A stretch of DNA of 64,000 nucleotides from Nitrososphaera sp036373895. GTDB lineage: Archaea; Thermoproteota; Nitrososphaeria; Nitrososphaerales; Nitrososphaeraceae. The stretch covers positions 3,110 to 67,109 of the forward strand of contig DASUUV010000030.1 in the NCBI GenBank assembly GCA_036373895.1. The letters run 5' to 3'. Position numbers and translations under genes: made by a program. Each line of letters starts with the position of its first letter. Positions within the stretch are counted from its first letter, which is position 1. The notes beneath the pieces are model-generated. The model was given only the letters and a program-made list of their open reading frames with translations. It did no database searches and was not told where the DNA came from. Shown here piece by piece: positions 50,164 to 58,105 of the stretch.

Positions 50164-50583
50164 ATGAGCAAACTATGCATCTTCTGCTCCATAATTGCCG
50201 GGCAAGAGCCCTGCGTGCAGATCCACCGCGATAACGGCTTTTTAGTCCTTATGGATAAATATCCAATCAATCCGGGCCATGCCCTAGTGATGCCGACAAA
50301 GCATTACGAGACATTGCTCCAAATGCCTCCTGCCGAAGTAGGCAAATTGTATTCTTTGGTACCCACAATTGCTAAGGCAATAATATCAGCTGTAAAGGCT
50401 GATGGCTTTAATGTGGGACAGAACAACGGAATAGCTGCAAACCAGATTGTCCCACACGTACACGTTCACATTGTCCCCCGGTTTCATGATGACAGCCCTG
50501 ACGGAAAATGGCCTTCCCGGAGGGTTGCCTCTCAGGAAGACATAGTTAAAATAGCAAAAAAGATCAAAGATGAAATCTCTTAA
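50164..50583 (+). CDS. HIT family nucleotide hydrolase
   Basis: 139 residues. MSKLCIFCSIIAGQEPCVQI gives a zinc-like CxxC at the N terminus; YPINPGHALVMPTKHYETLL and the histidine triad HVHVHIVPRF are diagnostic. HIT proteins hydrolyse or transfer nucleotide monophosphates, such as AMP-lysine or Ap4A-type substrates. Divergent from the zinc-ribbon/ilvD unit. Confidence 0.93.
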   Translation: MSKLCIFCSIIAGQEPCVQIHRDNGFLVLMDKYPINPGHALVMPTKHYETLLQMPPAEVGKLYSLVPTIAKAIISAVKADGFNVGQNNGIAANQIVPHVHVHIVPRFHDDSPDGKWPSRRVASQEDIVKIAKKIKDEIS

Positions 50584-50882
50584 GTTGTTCAAAATAACTT
50601 TGGTAATCCTCAATATGTTATCGACCGCCGTCAGTACAAGGCACTGCTGGTCAGCTAAGAAAAGGGGTAAAGTGGTGTAGCTAACACTAGGGTTACTTGA
50701 TCAGCTAGCTAAGAGATCTGAGTGAGACAAAATGTAACCTTTACACCCCATACTTAGAAATGTAACCTTTACACCCCATACTTAGTAGAAAAAACTCTCC
50801 TTTGAGACACAGCCTCTGACATACTATCCTAGTTCTGGTCACAATCTTCTACAATTCTTTTGCTAATAGTTCAAACTGCTAC
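50584..50882. other. Intergenic region containing a tandem repeat
   Basis: About 300 bp between the HIT gene and a decayed phosphoesterase gene. Apart from the 28-bp tandem repeat at 50730-50785 I see no gene, RNA fold or clear promoter. Confidence 0.4.
50730..50785. repeat. Perfect tandem duplication of a 28-bp unit
   Basis: Two exact head-to-tail copies of a 28-bp unit (50730-50757 and 50758-50785) that begins AAATGTAACC and ends CATACTTAG. Two copies with no spacer rule out a CRISPR array. It could be a recent slippage duplication or a doubled protein-binding site. Confidence 0.85.
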
Positions 50883-51665
50883 TCAAGATGATGAAGGCCT
50901 TTTTTCTTCGTCCAGTTCATAGGCTCTTTTGGCATTGATCTCTAGAATTCCTTTGTTCTCCCCATATGCTCGTAATGTTCCACCAAATACAACACCACCA
51001 TCCAATGCGCATGCCCAGAGAGAGACCCGTGCCTTATCATGTCGTTTATGTCTGAAAAAGATATTTATCGAAGGAGGAGAATGATGCCTCTGTTAGGAGT
51101 ACAGATAGGGATATTCGTACCACCGCGGATCCATGCCTTCATTGGAAATTTTCTTAGTCTTTGGATTCCATGTCCATGTCCTAATATAGATACAATGATC
51201 CTTGTCCTGTCTGTTGATGGCTCTATCCGGACGTATCCCCGCATGTACAACATATGAAGTCTCTGCGTACCTTACTATCGAAAGAAGAGATTCTAACCAT
51301 TTCAATAATGACGGATCTCGGAGAAATGCTTCTCCACATTGCTGAATTGTCTTGACAAGAGCAATAGTTTGTACGTGATGCCCTCTAAGATATCTCAGAA
51401 GCTTCTTTTCATGATTGGACATCAATGAATAAACTGAGGGAGTATTCATTGCAAACATTAGAGTTTCTTTAATCTTGGGGCCGCAATCGATATGGTCGCC
51501 GGTCAGTATCAGAATATGACTCTGTAGCGACCAATCAATCGCATCAAGCAGTTCACTGAGCTCGTCATAAGAGACATCCATGGCTCTTATGTTTGCAACC
51601 TTCTTGTCTGTGCAATGCCGTCGCAAGTCGAGGATTTGGGCAATTACCCCGCGATTCGGTTTCAT
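50883..51665 (-). pseudogene. Calcineurin-like phosphoesterase gene broken by an in-frame stop
   Basis: The frame from ATG 51665 encodes a metallophosphoesterase of the PrpA/diadenosine-tetraphosphatase type: ILILTGDHIDCGPKIKETLM, SNHEKKLLRYLRG, then YVVHAGIRPDRAINRQDKDH. It hits TAA at 51093-51095 after 190 codons, yet the same frame continues for about 70 codons to TGA 50883-50885, giving ALDGGVVFGGTLRAYGENKG, the expected C-terminal strand of the family. The N-terminal metal motif reads DVSYDEL where DVHGxYDEL is expected, so the His-Gly appears deleted. A decayed gene is the simplest reading; a truncated inactive protein is possible. Confidence 0.7.
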
Positions 51666-51718
51666 GTCTTGACATGAGTTGTTCTTGATAGTTAATGAAG
51701 CTGAGGTCCAATGCCTAT

Positions 51719-51832
51719 ATGAAAGATAATGATTCAGAAGTTTTGATAGGAGCTAGCAAAAAAATAAGGGGATATTATGCGCGCAATGATGGACATACTG
51801 CTGACGGGAATACTAAGATGATTTGGTTCTGA
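51719..51832 (+). CDS. Possible small protein (37 aa)
   Basis: MKDNDSEVLIGASKKIRGYY onwards, ending NTKMIWF. Balanced charged and aromatic composition, no long repeats. It lies in the 270-bp gap after the decayed phosphoesterase and on the opposite strand. No promoter is convincing and no family known. Confidence 0.3.
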   Translation: MKDNDSEVLIGASKKIRGYYARNDGHTADGNTKMIWF

Positions 51833-51939
51833 CAATTAAGGTCATGATTCTTCAATTGTTGGAACGTTGTGCAACATCAAGATCAAAATCAGAATCTGTG
51901 CCTTTTTTGCCCTAGACTGCAAAGGCATAAGGCAAATGC

Positions 51940-52242
51940 CTATTGACTTTCCTTAAGCATCAGGTGACGCCTTTTTGTTATCTCGAGCTCGTTTTCCTCG
52001 AGAAGATACCTCAGGTCATAGTCATGGCGCGGACAAAGGTACAATATGAGCTTGAAAGCGTTGATATCTGCAAGCGAGTCCCTTTCTACCATCATCTGTT
52101 TTTCCCCGGCATCAACGTTCAAAGCATTGATATCACTTTCCTTGATGACGACGTAGACGGATGCGCGCTCAAAGCATGCAGCGACCTGACATGCTGGATG
52201 CTGCAATGGAACTCTAAGACCCTCGCCATCATCGGTTAGCAT
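51940..52242 (-). CDS. Hypothetical protein (100 aa)
   Basis: From ATG 52242 (MLTDDGEGLRVPLQHPACQV), favoured over an ATG four codons earlier. A beta-rich first half (ASVYVVIKESDINALNVDAG) is followed by a helix (LADINAFKLILYLCPRHDYD) and a charged C terminus (EENELEITKRRHLMLKESQ). No family recognised. Confidence 0.55.
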   Translation of the reverse strand: MLTDDGEGLRVPLQHPACQVAACFERASVYVVIKESDINALNVDAGEKQMMVERDSLADINAFKLILYLCPRHDYDLRYLLEENELEITKRRHLMLKESQ

Positions 52243-52254
52243 ATTGCAATACAA

Positions 52255-53006
52255 TATGTTAGAGTTTCATATTTACAGGTTATTTCTGTCTCTAATGAAT
52301 TGTTCTTAGTAATGAAAAATTAGATTTATCTTACTATATAGTCGATGGAATTGCTTAATAGGTTGAATATGAAATAACTTGAGAATAGAAAATATATTTA
52401 TGGATTATGGGTATAGATTATGGGCGTAGATGACTTCCCTATTTGTAATGATGCCTCTTTATTTAAGAAAGATTTTAAAGAAGACTTCCTATCAAAATTT
52501 GAAACGCGTTAATCATATTTTGTCGTGCAGCTATAAGCTCCCTCCTCATGAGTAAGAAACCTGGTCTTTTCGCTCCAAGGTCTCAGAGTTTGCTTGCAGT
52601 AGGCCTCTGCCACAGAAGACGCTTATGCTTATTGCAACTTTCTACGTTAGGCAACTTAATGCAGCGATCAGAACTTAATTGTCCTTGTTCTCCTGTGCTG
52701 GTCCAATGCTAAATCACGTGCGTTCAAACAGCGAACAACTTTCCTGAGGGCATAAATAGCCTTGTTCTTAGGAGGCCTCGATAGTATGCATCTTTCTTTG
52801 AAACTACAGGGGTATTTTGAGGGGTCCATATCTCAACAATAACATATATCAGATAATACGTCAGCTGCTCAGTGATCATGCCACTTGTGGTTATATTATC
52901 TAATGTTGGCACTATCATGAGGACTCCAAGTAATAATCTTGCTATGCCTAAACCATGCTGAATAACGATAGAAAAAAATTTTCACGGCTTTATGGCTTAT
53001 TCTTTT
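52255..53006. other. Gene-poor region before the radical SAM gene
   Basis: About 750 bp. Plus-strand ATG 52420-52512 gives a 30-residue frame (MGVDDFPICNDASLFKKDFK onwards) placed about 25 bp after the TATA-like AAATATATTTA (52391-52400); it could be a leaderless microprotein. Minus-strand 52724-52918 gives a 64-codon frame of plausible composition (YYLIYVIVEIWTPQNTPVVS). Neither has a recognisable family. A short direct repeat, GATTATGGG, occurs at 52403 and near 52416. Confidence 0.3.
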
Positions 53007-54116
53007 CTAAGTCATCTCCTGAAGATCCGGCCGATACTGGTCAATGACCTTCGACATACCTCGCATATAGCTTCTGGCAAGAGTCTGGATCGGTTGTGAC
53101 GAGGTCCAAATGCAACCGAGCACCTTGCAATCGTGGCATGTTCTGGCAATGTCCCACTCGGGAGCGTTCCAAATTTCATCTATGCTCTTCTCAAGAAGGC
53201 TATATGTGTTCTCCGGGGAATTAAACTTCCAACAGGGCACTATAACGGTGCCGTTTCCGTTTACAAATATACTCTTCCAAACTCCGCATTCGTCAAAAAG
53301 CGTCCGGCCATGTTCTATTATCTGTTGAAAATATTCTGGTGGTATCAGCATACGCAGTGAGCCAGACTTTTTCATATAATCGAGAACACTTCTGCACACA
53401 TTGACCATCGTTTCTCGATCCGGCAACAGTGAATAATCAACATCAGACCTGTCTTCAACAAATGTGAGAGAGATTGCGCTTGCTCCGAGATCCTTTGCCC
53501 TGTCAAAGTAAGTCTGATCGATGAACTCTTGCGTATTGAATTTTGTTATCACGCTGTTAAAATAGTGGGGTACTTCATGTCTTGTCAGCAGGCGTAAGTT
53601 GTCCATGACTCTCCTGAAGATCTGGGGAGACACACCTCGCACTTTACAGTAGGGCTCTTCATAAGTGGAATCGATGCTGCATGTCACAAACTGAATATAT
53701 TTTCTCAGATTCTCTAGATCAATCCTGTGCAGGAGCGAGCAGTTGGTGATAAGCGTTATGGGCATCTTGATGTTGTGCAGATACTCAATAAGCTCCATAA
53801 AGTCTGGTCTGCTAGTAGGTTCTCCGCCTTCTATTATGCACCAGACACAATATTTTGACACCTTGTCAAAGACCGTCTTCCATTGCTGTGTCGTAAGATC
53901 CGCGGTCTTGGCGAGCGTTATTTGTCCTTCCTTGTCGGGATCACCGAAGGGACACATGGGACAATAAAAATTGCAGTAGTGTGTCATACTGAACACCGCC
54001 ACAACAGGACGTCTCCTCCCTAATGCCATATTTGTACCCCATTTGCTGATGAGCCTTATAGTGCGAATGGTGTCAACCAATGTACGACTTTTGCAGCAGC
54101 TGTTCCTTTTAAGCAA
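53007..54116 (-). CDS. Radical SAM/SPASM protein
   Basis: 369 residues from TTG 54116. The 4Fe-4S motif CxxxCxxC is C48-NFY-C52-PM-C55, followed by IIEGGEPTSRPDFMELIEYL and ITNCSLLHRID. The C-terminal region has further cysteines (FDECGVW, VPCWKF, CHDCKVLGC) in SPASM/twitch order, which bind extra clusters in peptide- or sugar-modifying enzymes. Substrate unknown. Divergent from a LysE-type exporter, 53 bp between starts. Confidence 0.88.
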   Translation of the reverse strand: MLKRNSCCKSRTLVDTIRTIRLISKWGTNMALGRRRPVVAVFSMTHYCNFYCPMCPFGDPDKEGQITLAKTADLTTQQWKTVFDKVSKYCVWCIIEGGEPTSRPDFMELIEYLHNIKMPITLITNCSLLHRIDLENLRKYIQFVTCSIDSTYEEPYCKVRGVSPQIFRRVMDNLRLLTRHEVPHYFNSVITKFNTQEFIDQTYFDRAKDLGASAISLTFVEDRSDVDYSLLPDRETMVNVCRSVLDYMKKSGSLRMLIPPEYFQQIIEHGRTLFDECGVWKSIFVNGNGTVIVPCWKFNSPENTYSLLEKSIDEIWNAPEWDIARTCHDCKVLGCIWTSSQPIQTLARSYMRGMSKVIDQYRPDLQEMT

Positions 54117-54169
54117 TTCCCCTGCATAGAAATCCTTAACAGTATAGTGACATACTTATCTCAAATAAA

Positions 54170-54811
54170 ATGAATGTGCTCGACTTTGGCATCGAGGTTA
54201 TCGCTCTTTCAGCATCAGGTGTACTGGCTCCTGGCCCGCTGTTTTTTGCCAATCTTGCCTATGGTACACGCCACGTTAAATGGTCTGGCATCAAAGTTGC
54301 TTACGGCCACACCGCCGTCGAGCTCCCTCTAATAATCATATTAGCAGCAGGCCTGTTTACGTTGGATACTGCAAAAAAATATGCCAGCGTCGTAGGACTG
54401 ATTGGGGGAATCGCTATCCTTGCCTTTGCAGGTTTGCAAATAGCAAGTATTATTAAAGAAAAGCGGGGACATGATGCGCCCATTATCGCAGGCAGCAAAG
54501 GCCCATTTATCGTAGGCATTGCGCTCAGTGCGCTTAACCCATTCTTCATCTTATGGTGGTTCACAGTTGGATTGAAGTTGATAGTCGACTCTGCAGCGTT
54601 TGGGGTCACTACGGGTGTGACCATCCTTTTTGTGCTTCATATTTGGATGGACTATGCATGGCTTGCCAGCACTGCATATCTTGCTTCAAAGGGAGCCTTT
54701 GTTCTTAAGTCAAAATACTACCCGACTTTACTCTTGGGACTCACAGTGGTACTGATATATTATGGAGTTAGCTTTGTATCGCAGGCGGCGGCACAACACA
54801 TCTATCCCTGA
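54170..54811 (+). CDS. LysE/RhtB family amino-acid exporter
   Basis: 213 residues, about six hydrophobic segments. N-terminal ASGVLAPGPLFFANLAYGTR carries the family's PGP motif and the mid-protein ALSALNPFFILWWFTVGLKL the conserved NP. LysE proteins export basic or small amino acids and related compounds. Its promoter region is shared with the radical SAM gene, so a joint function such as export of a modified product is possible. Confidence 0.88.
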   Translation: MNVLDFGIEVIALSASGVLAPGPLFFANLAYGTRHVKWSGIKVAYGHTAVELPLIIILAAGLFTLDTAKKYASVVGLIGGIAILAFAGLQIASIIKEKRGHDAPIIAGSKGPFIVGIALSALNPFFILWWFTVGLKLIVDSAAFGVTTGVTILFVLHIWMDYAWLASTAYLASKGAFVLKSKYYPTLLLGLTVVLIYYGVSFVSQAAAQHIYP

Positions 54812-54894
54812 GAAAAATTCAAAGGACTTTGAAGCTGAATCTCGGAATTCAGATCGACAGCTTTACTTTTGATGTGTCACCGAGGCGTTATTAC

Positions 54895-55041
54895 TTATTC
54901 GTGAAGATCCTTGAGAAATTCCTTCTGCGTACCTAACTCAGCTGTCCACCCTTTATGCCGATTATTATGGATCTTCTTGCTGGCTGGAATAATATATTTG
55001 GACTCCAAGATATCATTTGGGTTAAGCCAGTGTCGTTTCAT
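54895..55041 (-). CDS. Small hypothetical protein (48 aa)
   Basis: A 48-codon minus-strand frame, MKRHWLNPNDILESKYIIPA onwards, ending EFLKDLHE, with even amino-acid use including two Trp. It reads SKKIHNNRHKGWTAELGTQK in the middle, which looks like a compact basic domain. No clear promoter at 25 bp, but TATGTAATTC lies 15-20 bp upstream. No family recognised. Confidence 0.45.
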   Translation of the reverse strand: MKRHWLNPNDILESKYIIPASKKIHNNRHKGWTAELGTQKEFLKDLHE

Positions 55042-55492
55042 TTAGCACTTGAATTACATAGCAACAGGCCAGCCTGCTATGATCATATTAAACTTTTGGA
55101 TAACATTCTTTGTTGTTGTTGTTGACCTAAAATTCGCATTTGAAGCAATTTCTCCTCCGCTACTAGGTTGTAGCAGCGACAGAGTCGTAAATATTGTGAA
55201 GCTTATTTTTCTCTTGCGGTAGGCGTATGAGATATTTTTAGGATTCCGCTGTCGCAGGCCTCAAAAGAGCAAATGCCGATCTTAGCAGGACAGCTTCTTA
55301 TTATATATTACTCTTATTATTGATTTTTCTAGTCCAGCACCTAGTACTTTGCAGCACCCAACCCCTCCTATGTCCTGACCTAGATGACGTTTACTTGTCA
55401 GTATAATAGCTTATTCAGTATAACCACATAGAGAAAAGAAATATACTACAGTGCCAACAGGATTGCTACGCCTGCACTAATGTTACAATCTT
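55042..55492. other. Intergenic region before alba
   Basis: About 450 bp. Contains (GTT)4 near 55.11 kb and a T/A-rich stretch. Frames on both strands are short and interrupted. No RNA fold found. Confidence 0.35.
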
Positions 55493-55801
55493 TTACCTAG
55501 CACGAGTAATAGGTACTTCTATTGTGGAGACGTTCCTCACCTTGCCGTCATCCGACTGCACTGTCTCGGAGCCAAGCTTAATTGGTCCGATCTTGTATCC
55601 AAGTGTGTCCATACGTTTTACAATAATCTGCGCCACATCTACCGCTCTGGTGATGCTCTTTCCTCTAGCTTTTATTAGCACTGTTGGCTCGTTTGCCAAC
55701 TGCACTAGAGTTGCTGTGACATAAGTCATGAGCGGTTTCTTACCAATGAATATCTCGTTGCTTGAAGTGCTTTGCCTGACTGAATTGGTGCTTGTCGACA
55801 T
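55493..55801 (-). CDS. alba: Alba chromatin/RNA-binding protein
   Basis: 102 residues. The Alba fold is clear: NEIFIGKKPLMTYVTATLVQ holds the DNA-binding lysine pair, then VLIKARGKSITRAVDVAQII and GYKIGPIKLGSETVQSDDGK. The first 15 residues are a Ser/Thr/Gln-rich tail. Alba coats DNA and also binds RNA; it is dimeric and its lysine acetylation alters affinity in some archaea. Monocistronic. Confidence 0.95.
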   Translation of the reverse strand: MSTSTNSVRQSTSSNEIFIGKKPLMTYVTATLVQLANEPTVLIKARGKSITRAVDVAQIIVKRMDTLGYKIGPIKLGSETVQSDDGKVRNVSTIEVPITRAR

Positions 55802-55860
55802 CGTGCGAGATAATTCAGCACGGTATAATATAACGTTTATTGCGGCTAGGCTTGAGTGAT

Positions 55861-56097
55861 CTAAGCATATCTTTTGAGAATGCTGTGAAGCTCGGAAGGC
55901 TTTTCTGCTATCTCCCTCACTGCATCAGGGTGTTGTACCTCATAGCAATGAAGCAGGGACTGGTCGTCTTTGTAAAGTAAAAAAAGCTTATTGTCATAGA
56001 TACAGTGATAGAGCTTGTCTGTGATCATTTTCTCAGTCTTGATCTTAATGCCATCGTGTTCTGCCACCACCGGGTAGTCATGGTCTATCGCAGCCAT
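55861..56097 (-). CDS. Small hypothetical protein (78 aa)
   Basis: MAAIDHDYPVVAEHDGIKIK onwards. Beta-rich with KLFLLYKDDQSLLHCYEVQH and a helical C-terminal segment, single-domain size. CTTAAATAG at 56121-56129 is a TATA-like box about 25 bp upstream, supporting the ATG at 56097. No family recognised; 59 bp upstream of alba on the same strand. Confidence 0.65.
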   Translation of the reverse strand: MAAIDHDYPVVAEHDGIKIKTEKMITDKLYHCIYDNKLFLLYKDDQSLLHCYEVQHPDAVREIAEKPSELHSILKRYA

Positions 56098-56443
56098 CTA
56101 CAGATCTGTTAATCGATTTGGCTATTTAAGTTGAGGATAATGAAACACCCAAGATTAGCATTCTGCTGCGTAAATAGCAATTATTACTATCGGCATTTAG
56201 AAGTCAAGAGGATACCAAAGTGAAAATGTTTCATATTCTGTTTGTTAACCTAAATTCTATATATAGAAACTGATAATTTATCCCACCATACCATACAGCA
56301 ATACCATGCATCTCCCGGTTGATTTTGCTCAATTATTTGACTTTTTGTGATTTAGAGATCTTAATAAATTCAAGTTTAAATTAATCAAGAAAATTGGGAT
56401 GTAAGAATAGCAACAGTATTGGAGACGAGATATAATACTAATA
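56098..56443. other. Intergenic region, AT-rich
   Basis: About 345 bp. It contains the promoter of the 78-residue gene and an AT-rich run (CTATATATAG near 56258-56267). A 27-codon plus-strand frame starts at about 56139 but is too close to the TATA element to be convincing. No RNA fold found. Confidence 0.3.
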
Positions 56444-56773
56444 CTAACTCCACTGTGGCACTCTTATTTTGGGTTTGCTAAATTGATTTTCTATTTCAGC
56501 CAATCTTTCCATTGAACCATTGCCTTTTCTTAGAGCTGAAAAACACGAATCATTTCTGATCCTCTCAAAGATAGAAGTAACTTGCTCGCTGCTAACTCCA
56601 TGTTTAATATCATATTCAATTTGTCTGCAGATATTTGCAAGGCTGCCATATCTTTTGTGATTTCTCTTCTCCCATCCTGATGCATTTTCTGACAGACCCT
56701 TGACGTACTTTACAACTGTCTTTTCCATGTGTTCAACATGCCATTCTCTCATTGGAAAACTATTTTGTACCAT
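56444..56773 (-). CDS. Hypothetical protein (109 aa)
   Basis: ATG 56773, or an in-frame ATG at 56752 (MREWHVEHMEKTVVKYVKGL). Helical and basic, with LSENASGWEKRNHKRYGSLA and ending FSKPKIRVPQWS. Reminiscent of small thaumarchaeal unknowns; no domain assigned. Promoter-like AGATTATATAC (about 56811-56821, minus strand) lies 35-45 bp upstream. Confidence 0.6.
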   Translation of the reverse strand: MVQNSFPMREWHVEHMEKTVVKYVKGLSENASGWEKRNHKRYGSLANICRQIEYDIKHGVSSEQVTSIFERIRNDSCFSALRKGNGSMERLAEIENQFSKPKIRVPQWS

Positions 56774-56985
56774 TCAAAAAAAACCTCTATTTTATAGAAC
56801 AGCAAGCTTGTATATAATCTGACCGGTAGAAACTGTCGGAGCAATGTGTCTCTCACCCGCGGTATATCGCATCAACTTTGAATTTCAATACGTGAACTAA
56901 ATCAAAGTACATTACATGACGAAATAAGTTACCCCAATACAGAAATACGGCTCATGGAGGTGCTGTCACATATGCTGACTAGAGC

Positions 56986-57017
56986 AGGAGGAAGCCAGAA
57001 CCCTAATACTTCCTCCT
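56986..57017. terminator. Stable inverted repeat over the end of the archaeosortase-like gene
   Basis: AGGAGGAAG (56986-56994) and CTTCCTCCT (57009-57017) are perfect 9-bp arms with a 14-nt loop. The right arm overlaps the gene's stop codon. In the minus-strand transcript this gives a hairpin at the stop codon and could mark a 3' end. Confidence 0.45.
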
Positions 57018-58065
57018 AGCGAGTCGACTGATTAGAAGCTGCTGCACCATCCGCTTCTGCCTGCAACCTGCGGATCCTCTTGTTCTCGATATAGATTACC
57101 ACTCCAAGGTATATGCCCAGCCAAGGCAGAAACATTATCTCTCCAGCTATTGAATGAAATGCCTCCCATTCCTGTACATCTGTCGTGACTACAAGTGCAT
57201 ATAGAGAAAGCGAAACTATTCGAACCAGATTTGTAGCAACAGTCCCCAAGGTTCCTGCGGCGAAGTAGATCATCTTCCTAGTTAATGGCATATCCATCTT
57301 GATGAGCAGAGCCAGCATTACAAGTGTATAGATTATCATACTGTGGACACCCGCCGACGGCCAGAAGACCTGCAATGCGAAGGGGCCATGGAGGCCATTC
57401 ATCACAAGCAGGTTACCCCTTGCGAGTGCCGGTTCAGCAGAATTATTTGGTGTTTGCGGCCCGACATTAATGACGTATGTATCTATAAAGTTAATCAGTG
57501 TCTGATCAATCTGCAAATAAATTGGGACTATAATCTGAAGAGGCCCAAGAGAATCAAATGGAAAAAATGCATCTAGTGCAAGGATAAGCGCGCTTCCTGC
57601 CAGATATATCGCTCCTGCGGATGCTATCTTGTACCACTTTTTGCCAAATAGCAATACGAGTGAGCTCGCCACAAATATGGCCATTACAATAAAATCCCAC
57701 ATCCACATCCAACTATCCACAAGCGAGACATTGTACGCATCTTTTCCACTTCTGATATAGTCACTTAGTCCGTATGGTAATGCAATAAAATAGGAAATGG
57801 TGAGCGCTGCCATGCCTGTAGCCATGAGGAGTCTTTTCTTGGTCAGTGAGTATTTCAGTCCCACAAGCTCGGCTGCAATAAATGCCATGGCAAACAAAAA
57901 GCCGCCCCTCCCCTCGTTCCAAGAAAGAATAAACGTGTCAGGATATGCCACAAGTGTATACAAAATCGGCGAAATAAGTATCAAAGTGGCGGCTATGCTT
58001 GAACTGATGCTAAATATGACGTGGCCTTCAGTCCCGTCGGAAGCAACAGTCTTGTCGCTCGACAA
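57016..58065 (-). CDS. Thaumarchaeosortase-like membrane protein (exosortase/archaeosortase family)
   Basis: 349 residues with about nine hydrophobic segments. The exosortase-type triad can be placed: S237-A-G in QVFWPSAGVHSMIIYT where most members have Cys-Ser-Gly; N279-L-V-R282 in TNLVRIVSL for the catalytic Arg; H304 in FHSIAGEIMFLPW. So the nucleophile Cys appears replaced by Ser, as I recall for the thaumarchaeal branch. The family cleaves and anchors surface proteins with C-terminal sorting tags. TTG start at 58065. No tagged substrate is visible in this window. Confidence 0.82.
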   Translation of the reverse strand: MSSDKTVASDGTEGHVIFSISSSIAATLILISPILYTLVAYPDTFILSWNEGRGGFLFAMAFIAAELVGLKYSLTKKRLLMATGMAALTISYFIALPYGLSDYIRSGKDAYNVSLVDSWMWMWDFIVMAIFVASSLVLLFGKKWYKIASAGAIYLAGSALILALDAFFPFDSLGPLQIIVPIYLQIDQTLINFIDTYVINVGPQTPNNSAEPALARGNLLVMNGLHGPFALQVFWPSAGVHSMIIYTLVMLALLIKMDMPLTRKMIYFAAGTLGTVATNLVRIVSLSLYALVVTTDVQEWEAFHSIAGEIMFLPWLGIYLGVVIYIENKRIRRLQAEADGAAASNQSTR

Positions 58066-58105
58066 ATTTCACATTTTTCTGAGCGACCGTGGGGATAAAA
58101 ATGTT

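Noticed and set aside
50730..50785. CRISPR-like repeat
   Set aside because: Only two copies, directly abutting with no spacer, and no cas gene in the window.
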